Assembly (NCBI GenBank): GCA_963277665.1
Contig: OY728152.1
Coordinates: 1,187,748,357 to 1,187,812,356, forward strand
Length of the DNA: 64,000 nucleotides
Reading direction: 5' to 3'
From: Viscum album
Taxonomy: Eukaryota > Streptophyta > Magnoliopsida > Santalales > Viscaceae
Positions 23,283 through 35,560 of the stretch are shown here, piece after piece (the stretch's first letter is position 1; each line of letters starts with the position of its first letter). The notes under the pieces were generated by a model that was not told the DNA's origin, did no database searches, and was given only the letters and a program-made list of their open reading frames with translations. A program made the position numbers and the translations under genes.

Positions 23283-24214
23283 TATAACAAACCTAGTCTT
23301 TACTACACATTTAAACAAGATTTATTACATAAATTTTTTCTTAATTCATCATCAAGGAATGAGAGGTCTAGTTTCTTGGGAAATTAGGAACATTACATAA
23401 TAATTTAAAACATGAAATACAACATCTTTATTTAAAAATTCTTTGGCATGACCAACCCATTCCTTCATACTTAACACTACATGGGATAACCTGACGACAT
23501 ACATAAAAAGGGGTGATATATAAAGCCCAGTAAGGGAATAAACACGGAATAACATGAGGAAGACAATGCAAGTTATTCAATAGGAAAACCAATAGAAAAT
23601 AAAAGAAACATGAACATGAAGGAATGATATAGCATGATATTCCAAACATGGAAAGGTTTCAATAACTTAAAACACTACATCATTAACATAAATAAATCGG
23701 GTAAAACCATGTCCCAAAATGATTGAACAAATTCCATTAAAAATATCTAGTAAACCCCTTGTTCCAACATGATGTATCCTGATACTAAACATTTCCAAAT
23801 CCATTGGAGCATTATCAGGGCGCACCCTTAATAATGATATCAATCTCGTGCTTAAGTGTACCACATAGATCGTATAACATGGATTCATTCAACATCATCA
23901 TTTATTCCAAATTCGAAGAATGTGGAATACATAAATTTAATTCCCCAATCAATAGGTATATGTGAATAAAAGTTAATACCCTTTATAGAAGAATGTGTAT
24001 GATATTTACTACATGATGATTTGGGTTTGGAAAATCACGGTGCAATTTTGGTAGCATAACGACATCGTATGGAAATTCATAAATTGGGTTGATGATAGAG
24101 ATGGGTTATCTCATCATTTATTCCTAGTATGGATAGTAAGGGGGTCATGGAACAAAATATCCCAACATGTGAAATGGAATTTTGATGCATAATATAAAAT
24201 AAATGTTTGAATGG

Positions 24215-24640
24215 AAATGAGAAGAGAGGAATCCCTTATGAAGTTTTGGCATAGTAACAGGTGGGATCAAAGAATCATCGGGGGGATTAATGGGAGTGAA
24301 AGGAATATCCCATTTTGAAAACATCAAATGGATAGTAAATGGATATGGAAGAACATATCCCAAATCTAGAAAATTGAAATTAAAAGGCATGACATAAAAG
24401 AGGTTCTTGAAGAAAAAGGAGAGAGGGAGATCCCTAATGGAATTTAGGCATAGTAACAGATTAGGAAAGGGACCAAATGGGGGTGGGTAAATGAACCCTA
24501 ATTTAAAAAACATCAATTTGGCAGTAGATTAATTATTATAAAAAATGTTCAATTAAATCAATTGAAATTAAAATAACTACTCTCAACGAGGGTGCTTGAA
24601 TTCCAGGAGGAGGATAGGAATCCCTAACATGGATGTGTGA
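24215..24640 (-). repeat. Tandem repeat in E, about 190-199 bp, 2-3 copies
   Basis: The plus-strand text 'ggcatagtaacag' occurs at 24248 and 24447 (199 apart), each preceded by a 'gagag.ga.atccct' block at 24231 and 24430. A third, poorer copy begins near 24620 ('atccctaacatgg'). The array lies downstream of the TATA box on the minus strand, in what would be the transcribed leader. Confidence 0.75.
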
Positions 24641-24765
24641 ACCCAAAGGCTTAGGAGAGGCATATTGGGAGCTCAAGGGTGCCTTATGATAACTCTAGGG
24701 AGTAGGGGGAGAGGATGTTCGAGCTTAAAATAACATTATTAAAGAGGAATGGGTGCTTGGGTGGG

Positions 24766-24773
24766 TATATATA
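24766..24773 (-). promoter_or_regulatory. TATA box of solo LTR E
   Basis: The minus strand reads CCTATATATACCCACCC, a TATA box followed by a C-rich start region, upstream of the tandem leader repeats. Confidence 0.55.
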
Positions 24774-26102
24774 GGAAAGGTGGGAGAATTATTTATTTTT
24801 TTAGTTTTGGAACCTATACACTAAAATATTAACAATAACAAACCATACCATGGGTTTTCCATTTGTTTTTGGAAAAGGGGATATGTTTACAATATTTTAA
24901 AAGTATAATGTAAAAATATATTAATCTTTCACTTTCTTATGTGGAGGTGAGTCACAATTTCAAGGAAATGATTTTAAAATGATAAAATATTTTATATGTC
25001 TTGGAGGATTCAATAAGGCTTTATAAAATATATAAAATAAAAATAAATTTATATTATTTTAATGGAAAATATATAGTCAGAAGAATATAACCTTTATAGT
25101 ATTTTATTACATCACTATTGGGTCATTTATGATGTCATAAAACATATTATATATTTATATGGTATATAATATTTACCCAAAAATTCGACTCTATGAAAAT
25201 TATGAACAATTAACATTTCGATAATTTCAACAACCTGATTCCAAAAATAATATTCATTTTATCTAAATAATTTTGTAAATATGTGAATTTTCACTTTTCA
25301 AATAAAAATCAACATTTATTGAAAATCGATGGGTTTTGATAAAAAACGTTTTCAAACCTTAATAAAAATTATAATTGACGTCATAAAAATTATATAATAA
25401 TTTATATTTAAAAAATTAATTTAATATTAATATTTTATTAAAATATTATTTAATTCAAAAATTCATTAATTCATCAAAATAGATTTCTTCAATAATTTTT
25501 TATTTTAACCAAAAATACAATTTGTGATTCAATAATCATTTACAAAGGAACAATAATAGAATGAAAATATATTCATTATTCCATACAAAAATAATGCACA
25601 TAATCATAATTCTATGGTCTTGTTACATATCCCGTTATTGCACTTGAATATGCCCTATGAGTAACTTCTACGATAGTGGAGATTTCATGGGGTCATTCGG
25701 TGAACATGGATTCTGTTGTGATCTCGGTGATCTTGAAATTATCCTGTAAAATGTTTCGAACATGCTTCATTTATTGGATCTTGGATTGGTCTTGTTCTAG
25801 GGAAAAGGCTAGAAATTATATCTCCCTCAGAAGATCTGATAAATGGGCTTCATAGGGTGTGATCATATTGGTTGAGGCCATCACATCCTTTGTCTATGTC
25901 AAAAGTATTTTTTAGAACCCTATATATATACTAGTCATGTGATAACATTTCAATAGATATAGTATCAATTGTATGGATACTTAATCATAATTTAAATCCA
26001 ATTAGATATAATAAAATAAAAGCAGTCCATTTGTTTTCTAAATCTATAATTCATTTAATTAAAATAAATAAAATTTTATTCATAAACGTTCGGATTGTTA
26101 CA

Positions 26103-26922
26103 GCCATTTATGACAGGATAAGGGAATGTTACTGACGTTCTCCATGTTCATGATACCCTACTACTCTGTTAATTAATGTGGTTGTGATGTGATGGCCCAG
26201 GTTTACTTAGGTGAGATGGGATATGAATGTTTTATAAGGTGATGATATATGTTATTTAGAATGGATTCCAGTGCCTGGATATACAATTATTGGGTTTGAG
26301 TGTATAAAATCAATGGAAAAGTGATGTTGTATACCCTCTATCGATATACTTATGATTATATAATAACACTTGGCTTTTGATATTTGGTAATCATTATTTG
26401 GTGAGTTTTGGATAGATAGTTGATATGTTTAGGTTTGGTTGGTTCTTATTTTTGATCACTGGTAATATATTATTCTTCTTTAATATGTGCATGATAGACA
26501 CTGTGTTTTCTACTAAGTATACATGTATTCTCACCCAATATATATAAACTTATTTTCAGGTTTGTAGGAGGATTAAATCAATATTTATGGACAGTACTAG
26601 ATCATATCTTTTCATATATTTGTTATGTCACTACATTAGATTTTCTTTTCGGTATTTACTTTTGGGTACTTTTATCTCATTAGGTGTTACTTCTAAATGC
26701 CTTGTGATATGGTTTTCATTTTTTTATATTACTTCATGGAGTTTCTTGTGGATGGTTCTTAATATCTTTTGATCCTATACTATTATAGAGGTAAATACCT
26801 AACATTTCATGATATTTGTATACCCTTACTTCTATTCTCCAACTTGTGTACATCATGGGGTAAAACTCAGGTTTTCATTATCTCCCACCAATAATTGTTG
26901 TATATGATTCATGAGGGGGTCA
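26103..26922 (+). repeat. LTR B2, second segment
   Basis: Resumes LTR B2 after E, starting with the second GCCAT. 26180-26922 aligns with 15620-16370 of B1 and with B3 (blocks 'gtgatgtgatggcccagg' and 'ctactaagtatacatgtatt'). It ends GGGGTCA, eight bases before a primer-binding site. The open frame 26587-26772 is chance. Confidence 0.7.
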
Positions 26923-26930
26923 TGAAAGAG

Positions 26931-26942
26931 TGGTTTCAGAGG
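26931..26942 (+). promoter_or_regulatory. Primer-binding site of B (second)
   Basis: TGGTTTCAGAGG, 10 of 12 bases identical to TGGTATCAGAGC, with the same eight-base spacer type (TGAAAGAG) as the first B site. It shows that B2 is followed by a second interior. Confidence 0.75.
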
Positions 26943-28390
26943 ATAATGGTTGACTGATAGGATAGAGTTTGGACTTATGCATAGTTTATATTTTTTTGGG
27001 ATGGTTTGGAAAATGTATTATTTGACCTTATTGCATGACATGTACCAAGGAGAATGTCTAGGACATGGGATTTTAGGTCCCCCATGATCTAGTCAGTGGA
27101 CACTGAGATTATTGGATCAGCAATTGAGGTGGAACTATTTATAGTGTACAAAATTTTGAGATTTATAAGTGTCATAATGACTTATGTTCTAAATTGAGTT
27201 TTTTTTTTGAATATTAAAATGAATAAGGTGACTAAAAATAAATCAAAAAAATTTATAAACTACCTGGATCATAAAATTCCTATATTTTGAGGTATGGATA
27301 CTAGAAATCATCCATGTGTGGCTAAAGCAGTTCAAGTTTAGCAGGTTGATCCATTTTATCATCGTAGTGCTAATCTGGAGAAGGGGCATGACTATTTTCA
27401 GTGGTTGTTGTGATATTTTCAATTTTATCCCTTGCAGAAGTATGGGGGGGTGTTTTAGATGTGGAGACTGAGAGCTTTATGGATGATCTTGAGATGACTT
27501 TTAGTTTGATGTGGGCTCTAGTTGTTTATTAGGACCATTAGGAAGTTATTCACATATGAGGAGTTTTGCATTAGTGGTAGATGTTGTATCTTGGTGGGTG
27601 CACGGAGGAATATGTTTCATTGTTCAACATTTAGAAAGAGTTCCAAGCAGAGTTCCTTTTGCCGACCATGATTAAATTAAAAAGGATTGAGCTTATTTAT
27701 CTTTAATAGGGGAGTATTTCAGTGTGGTAGTTGAGTATCATGTTCAAGTACCTTCTTCTCTTTTTTCTAGATATTTTTTTAGATAAGGATTCACTTGAGA
27801 GACATATTGAGGAGGAACCACATCATTCGATCCATTATAAAATTACTCCTTTTACATTTCCAATGTATATGGTGATTAGGAAAAAGGCATAGGTATTCAA
27901 GAGGATGACCTCACAAGGAGGATTACAATGATATGTGGATTATCATGTTTCATTAATAATCAATGTTATCTATGTAAATTGTTAGGAACTAGGACCTTTT
28001 AGGTTTTAATCAGTGGGGAATTGACCTCAAAAGATTCCCATATGTTCTTCTAGGGCTAGTGGATTCCATGATTTTTCTAGAGACGTCATGGTAGGTTATT
28101 TTTTATATGGTGTTCAAGGATATTTATACAATCATTTCCTAGTGGTTCTTTATGATTAGTTTGGTGGAGTTAGTTATGTTTATCACCATCATTGACAATA
28201 GTTTACAGTGAGACCATTTCAGTAGTAGGTGAAGCAGTTTTTTTCTCTCTTGAGGTTAGTTAGAGCAGGTAGGGATCGGTCGTAGGATATTCATCAAGTA
28301 TCATAAGATGAGGAAATGATGTTGATTTAATTTAGGTTCTTGATATCTTAATACTCTAGATAAGGTTATGAAGTTTTTCCCCATGTTGTT
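26943..28390 (+). pseudogene. gag: gag region of B, second copy, pol deleted
   Basis: Collinear with 16391-17800: 'ttaaaatgaataa' at 27207 and 16664, 'gttgatccatttt-atcatcgtagtg' near 27349, and the block ending 'gatgacctcacaaggagg' near 27903. Within about 100 bases of its end the sequence passes into LTR B3, so protease, reverse transcriptase, RNase H, integrase and the first part of the LTR are missing in one deletion. All frames are interrupted. Confidence 0.6.
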
Positions 28391-29148
28391 TTAGGAGATT
28401 TGTGGTGTGACCTTGTTGTCGGGTGCCGACTCAGGTGTTTTGGGAAATATGTGTTATGATCATGTATTGGGGGGTGTTATATGTTATTTCAAAGTTATGG
28501 GAGAACCATGATAGAAAATTTTAGGGTGGGATAGAGGAAAATAATTTGGGAAGTGGTGTGAGGTGCCATTTATGGATATGTATCTTATTATATTATTATA
28601 CATGCCATGAATTATTTGGTGAGTGTTTTTTTAGGTTGGTATTGATAGTTGACCTATTTATATGTGGTTGGTTATACTATTTTGTCAAGGGTGAATTAGA
28701 ATACTTCTGTCACATGTTCACAAGATATTTTTTATTAATATTGAGTATACATGTATTGTCACCCTGCATATAGAAATTGTTTTTTAGGATACCAGAAGGA
28801 TAATAGAAATCATTCTAGAGAGTATTAGCTAAGAAATTTTTGGTAGTTCATGCATCACTACTTTATATTTTCTTTTTGTAATTTATTTCTAGATAATTTT
28901 ATATGTATCGGTTTTATTCAAACATGAATTTTGGGATAGTTTTGGTTTCATTTAATATTCCTTTATGGATTTTTTTGTGAATGATTCATCTTATCCCCTG
29001 ATCTTATATTATAATTGACGGTAATGTCAACCAATTAATGATAATTTTACACCCCTATGGTTAGCCCCCAACATGTGGCCAACTAGAGGTCATAGTTGAG
29101 GGTCATTATCTCTATCCCCTCATTTTTATGTCTGGTGAGTGCTTTTCT
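28390..29148 (+). repeat. LTR B3, partial (3' half)
   Basis: Aligns with 26186-26922 and 15628-16370: 'ttatatgttattt' near 28468, 'tattattatacatgccatgaatta' shortened here, 'gagtatacatgtatt' at 28743, and the terminal block 'ggtcattatctctatcccctc' near 29100. The first half of the LTR is absent. The right junction with family C lies near 29148. The open frame 28546-28773 is inside this repeat. Confidence 0.65.
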
Positions 29149-29800
29149 TGAAATAAAAATTATCTTAGGGTGATTTTTTTGGATTTTTCCGAAATTGTTC
29201 ATTTTTAGATGAATAGTAAAATATACGAGTTTTTATTAAATACTTCATTATATTTTATATAATTCAAAAGCATATTTTTCTTTTAAAAATTTTTTAATAT
29301 AACATTTGTAAAACTATATTACAATTTTACTAGCTTAGTTCATTCTAATCAAATTCATATTGAATTTTTATTTTAATACCATAGATACTTACAATAATTT
29401 TCTCTTTGAACCCTAAAATTTTCATCATGTATACTGGTATAATATAAAATTAAATTATTCTAATTTAGTGAATTAAGTCTCAAAAATGGATTAAATATAT
29501 AGATTAAAAATAATTTATATTATATATAATGTTAAGCTTCATTTTTTACTAATACTAATACTAAAATAAGTAAAAACTAATTACAATTTTTAAGGTAAAA
29601 ACTAAATTATTAGGGGGTTAAGATAAAAAAAATGAAAATTGAAATGACCTAAAAACACATCAAAAATTAATTTCATTGTTAAAATTTGACATTATCCCAC
29701 ATAAAAGTGGATAATGTCCCAATTTATAGTCTTAAATCATGATAAAAAATAGGTGTAATTGAATCCTTTCTAAAATTAAATGTGTGTCCACTCACCTACT

Positions 29801-29809
29801 TATAAGAGG
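29801..29809 (+). promoter_or_regulatory. TATA region of family C middle LTR
   Basis: CTTATAAGAGGCCACCC followed by CTC and TTCACAC blocks, conserved in order with 36609 and with element A. Probable start region of element transcription. Confidence 0.55.
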
Positions 29810-29959
29810 CCACCCACTCTCATCTCCTCTTCACACGTCCAAATATATTTGTTTTTGCCTATACCTAAAAAAATATCATAATTAATCATATTCCAAAAAT
29901 AAGATATTCCTTGGTTTGACCATAAATTCATCCTAAAAATTAATTTGGGTAAATCCAAT

Positions 29960-30640
29960 AGTTGTTCCTCGAATAAGAGGTAGTGTTCTTAAATGAGTGT
30001 TTTAATTTTATATCTTCTTCCACCTCCATAAAATATTATTTCATCATTATAATATATTATAAAAATTATATACCATATAATGATATATTATTATCCTAAT
30101 TTTATAACCTATATCTATCTCCTCTACTTTCATAATGGATATGAAATTTATCATCGTGTGAATGGGGGACTACTTCCTCGTGAACCCATTTAATTCATTT
30201 TCGATCCAAACCTTTAGAGGCTTAATATAATGATTTATTTAAAAAAAATATGATATTTATTATATTATTAAACTTCAAAAATTATAATATCACACATAAC
30301 TTCATAATAAGAAATTTTTTTTAAATTATGACAATGTCCCTAGTGTATATGGAAGACTGTCGCCTTGTGAAACAATGTGATTTTTTTCACTTATAATTTA
30401 TATGGAAAGTAATAAGTATGAATTTATTGAATATATGTGATATATATGAGATTATAGTTTTTCATAAATATTAATATATCACCCACATTATTAACCTTTC
30501 ATTCTTTAAGGGAATGATATCTTATCTTGTCCTAATGTAAGGCCTATCGTCTTCGTAAAGCGATGTGATCCATTCTCCATGTTCAAATTTCAATAATGAA
30601 TGTAAAAATGTATCTAATGGGAAAATTTAATATTTATAAA
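29960..30640 (+). repeat. Leader array of C middle LTR, 187-bp period, 3-4 units
   Basis: Anchors at 30168 (gactacttcctcg), 30355 (gactgtcgccttgtg) and 30542 (gcctatcgtcttcg) are 187 and 187 bases apart. Each is followed within a few bases by an AA(A)GCGATGTGAT-like core, clearest in the third. A weaker first unit lies near 29968 (gttgttcctcg). The units are diverged elsewhere. Similar spacing is seen in the C 3' LTR, element A and E. Confidence 0.65.
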
Positions 30641-33206
30641 ATTATTATCATTATATATGTGATTTATCAATATCATATATTCAAGAACTGTAACATCCAT
30701 AACAAATCACACATGAGAAAACAAGGCGATAAACACCAAAAACATTGAAAATAATGAATGATTAATAATGAAATGGTGATAAGATGATATAAGATGATAA
30801 CATATGATATTATAAATATGAATATGGTTATTTAATAAATTAATGTCATTATTAGTACCATTATATATTGTTTTATAGCATGTTCGTCCCAACAGAACTG
30901 TGAGGTAAGGGACTTCGTCTCGATTTCTCTTCATTGAGGCATAGTTTTTTATTATACACCTAATCTATTTTATACGATAGAAATACTAACCATTTTACTC
31001 ATAATATAATTAATTACTCATAAATCATGGTATTTTGAGTACCAATTTGAATTATTTCAATCAAAGGAATTTTACTTGAGTGTTACCAAGTGGTAAGGGA
31101 CTTTTTCCCAATTTCACTTCGTCACGGAATATTGTAATAGTATACCCCTAATTTATTTTAATATTGTGTATATGCTACCAAATTTTCATTTAATTTAATC
31201 AAACATTATAATTCATGGTATTTTATGTTTTATTTTTAATTATTTCATCTAAGTTGATTTGAAAAAAATTACAATGTTGTAAATAATTCCAAAACACAAT
31301 TACTATTACTTGGGTTATCATATATCTTCATTGCCTTTAACATTATAATATTATGTGTTCAGTAAATTTTGACTATATTATGTCGTATTAAAAAAATTAT
31401 TTGTATTTAAATTTGATACACATAATTTATTTATTGATTAATTCTCACTTCAACGTTTTAATCATTGTAATGGTTTATTTCACACTGTTATTTTAATCTA
31501 GATTTTTATGTAAGAATTTACATTAAAGGAAGTTATTTTCTAATTGTATAATAAAATACATTAAAATTATCCAAAAATTGTTTTTAATAATACTAAACAT
31601 CATTTCCTTATTTTCAAAAAATCATTTTTCATCCAAATACATGTTTTATAAAAATGTTTTAAAAATGTTTTTAAAATTATCCAAATGAATTTTTAATGGT
31701 ATTTTTAATTATTCTTTAATTTAAAACAAATTATATAAATAGTCATTTTGTTTTTTCAAAAAAATCATGCTTGGGTCTTAACCAAAATTTAAATAAATAT
31801 TTGTTTTTCTATTTACTCCATGTGTGGAATATCCTGATGTCATGACAAGTAAATGTCTTAAATATTTATTCATAGGTTTACAAGGTTATTTTAAAATAAA
31901 ATCACTTTTCAAAATATTTTTTTAAATTTTTTGTTTAAAATTTTATTTTCAATGTGAACATGTTATTTTCCTCAAAAATGTTTTTAAATATTGTTTAATG
32001 GTGTTTATTTTCATCAATGATAAAAAAAACTTTATTATAAATATACTATACTAAGGATATGTTGTATTTATACCATAATTATTATTTCCCTATATATTTT
32101 ATGATTATTTTTACCAAGTAAGTTTTTGATATTTAATTATGTGATTCATTTCTATAGTCATTAACATTTCCCTTAAATTATTTACTTTCGTGTGATATTT
32201 AAAATTAATCTTCCCCTAAATAACCATTATATTTATAATGGATATTGTTATTTCTTAAAAAGAATATAATTTATAAATATTTTGTTTTACAATGAAAATT
32301 ATTCATTTGAATCACAAATATTTAGAAATATTATTCTTTATTAAATATGAATATTTAGTAGTAAGGAATATTGTTGAAGAATTAAATTTTGTGTTTGATA
32401 TATGAGGAATTAATTAGATCTTAAAATATATGAGGGTCCTGGTTATAGTTATCTATATGATGAATTGGTATTATTATGCAACTAATCAGCTATATATCCT
32501 TCATTTAATGGGTTTTTTATATATACCAACCAATTAGTTTTAAGTTTTCTTGAGACAATTATTGATAATAAAATTTTCAAGATTCCTTAGATCATGAAGT
32601 GAAATAATTAAAAATTTTATTCATTGAGAATTAATGTTTTATTATCTAGGATATGGTCAAAATGATATTATCTCTAGATGTATTTTATTCTTATTTTATT
32701 GATTAAAAGGCATGTGGTTTCTATTATTTCACATTCCAAATTGATTATGCCTGATTTAGTTATGATATTCATGTTATTGATTAAATGGAATGTATTTTCA
32801 TTTATTTACCTTAGATATTGACTATTCTATTCAAATTACTTAAACAGAATATGTGTTCACTTATTTAACTTTAAAATATTATGCTTATTGATTCATGATA
32901 ACTTCCACTATACTTAAACTTTAATGAGAATTTGAGCTCACCCTTATTTGGTTTCTAGTCCCAGGAATCTAGGATATGTACTATGTTTTATATGAAAGGA
33001 TATAAAATATGTAATAGTGACATTATTAAGAAATAAATTTTTTATTTATTTATTTAATTAAAAGGTAATATAGGAATCATGTATATATATATATTACAAA
33101 CACTACTATGTTATTCGATCCTCCAGGATGTGATTCCTAGTGTCTTATTCCAATTTTATGAATTTGGACACCTGCTCCAGGTGCCTAGATTTGGGGTCAT
33201 TATAAT

Positions 33207-33218
33207 TTTTATCCAAGT
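33207..33218 (+). promoter_or_regulatory. Decayed primer-binding site of C2
   Basis: TTTTATCCAAGT directly after the LTR end matches TGGTATCAGAGC at only 7 of 12 positions. The call rests on position as much as sequence. Confidence 0.4.
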
Positions 33219-34755
33219 AATTTTAGTATAAACCTTGGGTAATATATTTAGTAAATAATAGATTTCGTAAAATATACCTATGATATAAATTAAGTATTAT
33301 TATAGAAAAACATCAAAAAGTTTTTGTAAGGTTGGTATTATGTGGGTTTTCTGAGGAATACATCCCTATATGGATAATTCATGTGGATTTGGTTTTGAAT
33401 AAAATGTACCTTACATAAATAACTATAGAAAAATCACATTGGTCTTGAACTAATCCTAACCTGATGCATCAAAACGGGCCTTACTATGTACCTAGTTTAA
33501 CACTCATGGGGGATATTCTTTGAATAATAAAAATTGTTTTACAATAATTTATGAAGGATTAGAATAGATGATTATAATGAATGACCTATGTTTATCCTAA
33601 AGTCTTCTTTTTGAATATAATTTTTTTTGATTTAGACATCCTTTAAATGATTATATGATTTTTCCAATTAATATTATTGTGTATCACACTATTTTTGAGC
33701 TTTAGTCAATGGCTTGAACCCAAATGAATCATTTTTATATTTAATATGAAGGTAAATATTTAGAATATAGGGAAACCAAATGGGATGGTGACTAGAGTAA
33801 ATATATCATGATTATACCTAGTCATTTATCTTGAAATATGATTAACAAGTTATACCACAACCAACTCTGAGACTCACCAAATAAAAGAAGGATGGAGTTC
33901 ACTAAGAGATCGAGTGATAGAGACCATAATAGAAAGTAGGATTGATTTCCATTATTTAAAATAGTCAAATGTATAGAGAGAGATAAACCGGAAAATTTAA
34001 GAAAGAAATTAGAAAAAAATTTATATGTGGAAAATAGGGGTGTGAAGCAATGAAATGTCGAGGAAAATAGAGATTACAATATAAGGAAATAAATGTCATC
34101 CATGGGATCCATTTATAATTTTTTCTATTAAATGTGGGGAATTCAGGCATTAAATAAGTTAATGTTATATTTTAAGGATAACCTAAAGACCATATATGGG
34201 TTAACATTGAAATAAAATGGATTAAGTATTTATGTATTGGGATTCCAGAATTAAATAAAATAATTATTCTAACCAGTGGTCTTTTGATGATAAGAATTAT
34301 GAAATATCTAAACAATGTGTTAAAGTTCAGAATAATAAATGTCTTATTTACCATAAGTGTTGTGGATATCGTCATGGGTTTATTTGTTTTAGTTTCATCA
34401 TAAATTTAAAGTCTTAGAGGCCCATTTTATAAATTTGTGTGTTAGAAATTCCACATGATTAAGGGAAGTTTTTGATAATATTTATGGGAATTCAACCTAT
34501 TGGTTTAATATATTAAATATTTATTTGAGGAAGAATTCCTTCACATTTTTGTACTTAAGATTAATTTTATTGATAATATTTAAGCTTTATCATATATTTT
34601 ATTCTATAGTAATTATGTGTGATCAAAATATTAGAATGTTATTGGAATAATATTAATGTAGTTTTAAAAAAAATGGAAACCCACATGTCGGGTGAAAACT
34701 CATCATATTCGATAAGGAAATGGGTATTTAACACACTACTAGAGTATTGTAAGGA

Positions 34756-34760
34756 TTTAA
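34756..34760. other. Empty paralogous site of element A insertion
   Basis: AAGGATTTAACAGC here joins the two flanks of element A (AAGGATTTAA at 1341-1350 and TTTAACACG at 13522-13530) with one TTTAA. The flanks on both sides are homologous over hundreds of bases. Confidence 0.8.
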
Positions 34761-35530
34761 CAGCTACCACTAGACTATGTGATATACAAGTTTAGATTTC
34801 ACTTCTTTTAGTAAAATTATTTGATAAATAAAAATTAATGAGGTACTGGTGGTGTTACTATTGAGGTTTAGTGAAGAATTTATTATACTAGATAAATTGT
34901 GCTACCCAAATAGGTTTTAGAAAATAGTTAGAGATATAAAGAAAAATATTTCATTGATTTATAGATCCTTACCCCATTAACCGTTATTTTTAGGGATTTA
35001 TTCCTAAATAATTCATCTTTGGATATTCATTTCTTAGAATAAGTAATGAATTAAATAGTTATCGAAGCAAAACTATAGGACGTAATTATTCTTATGATAT
35101 AAAAATGTATTAGCTCTGTATATTTTTTAATATTCATATAAAGTTAAAGAATTTACCAACAGCAGGAATACGATCTTGAAAGAAAAATTATATCCTATTA
35201 ACTTTATATCTAAGGAATCTAATGGTCTTTTAAATCAATATAGATTTATAATTTTGGGGTCCTCATCATTCAATTGATCATTCAATTTCTTTGGATCAAT
35301 GACCTCTATAACTCTATATAATTATTTATGATTTTCTACAATTTTTATTCATAACTTGAAACCAGTGTTCTCCTATGAATAAATCTATTTATATTTTATT
35401 CCATATTACTATTTACATCCCTATATCTCTTATTAAGTTGATTTTTATTAACCCTTTTTATGATAGAAATTTTTAATGAAAGAATTTTAAAATATCAACC
35501 CTTTCATTTTGGAGAATAAGATCAAATTTT

Positions 35531-35560
35531 GAGGATAAAAATTATTCGATTTTTTTAGAA
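35531..35560 (+). promoter_or_regulatory. 3' border of C2 with decayed polypurine tract
   Basis: GAGGATAAAAATTATTCGAT and then TTTTTTAGAA lead into TGTAACACTTTG. This follows the pattern GAGGACGAAATT...GGGGGAGAA-TGTAACACC at the 3' end of plant gypsy-type elements, with the G-run decayed. It fixes the LTR start at 35561. Confidence 0.55.

Larger units (their letters stand above)
23283..26102 (-). mobile_element. E: solo LTR, 2.8 kb
   Basis: On the minus strand it begins TGTAACAATCCGAACG at 26102, a characteristic plant LTR start, and ends ...TATA at 23283 where CA would be canonical. It is flanked by GCCAT on both sides. There is no primer-binding site, polypurine tract or interior, so it is read as a solo LTR left by LTR-LTR recombination. 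It contains a TATA box and tandem repeats of about 190-199 bp. No second copy is in the window. Open frames inside, including the 123-codon one at 24145-24516 minus, lie on the repeats and are not taken as genes. Confidence 0.65.
14712..29148 (+). mobile_element. Complex B: tandem Ty3/gypsy chromovirus (LTR-pol-LTR-gag-LTR)
   Basis: This is a plus-strand Ty3/gypsy complex inserted in the middle LTR of family C. The order is LTR B1 (14712-16370), primer-binding site, gag, protease, truncated reverse transcriptase, RNase H, integrase, chromodomain-like tail, LTR B2 (21195-26922, interrupted by E), a second primer-binding site, a second gag remnant without pol, and a partial LTR B3 (28390-29148). 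Two interiors separated by a shared LTR are what unequal recombination between LTRs gives. All genes carry many stops and frameshifts. Confidence 0.75.
29149..33204 (+). repeat. Family C middle LTR, second segment
   Basis: Resumes the LTR begun at 14288. It aligns with 35985-40544: the block 'ttacaa-aattttctcttt' near 29390 with 36200, the promoter block near 29800 with 36610, and the terminal 'ggtaatataggaatca' at 33064 with 40407. It ends ...GGGGTCATTATA, where the 3' LTR has ...GGTTCATTACA. With the first segment it makes about 4.5 kb. Short open frames such as 30707-30934 minus are not genes. Confidence 0.75.
33205..35560 (+). mobile_element. Family C interior, second copy (C2)
   Basis: A 2.36-kb interior between two C LTRs. 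Its right half aligns with C1 (690-1350 and 13522-14287) and its left part with element A's interior near 8440-8510 ('gggccttactatgtacct' against 'gggcctttctacacacct'). A weak match to the zinc-knuckle region of C1 lies near 34010-34060, but no residues of the motif can be confirmed there. No pol is present. Short open frames at 33965-34150 and 34172-34375 minus are chance. Confidence 0.7.

Noticed and set aside
24145..24516. 123-codon open frame on the minus strand, the second longest in the window
   Set aside because: It runs across two units of the 199-bp tandem repeat in the leader of solo LTR E. The similarity of its two halves comes from the repeat, and it matches no protein family I know.
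25590..25900. Minus-strand reading in E that looked briefly like a Gag N-terminal region
   Set aside because: Position inside an LTR with target duplications on both sides, several stops, and no family motif.
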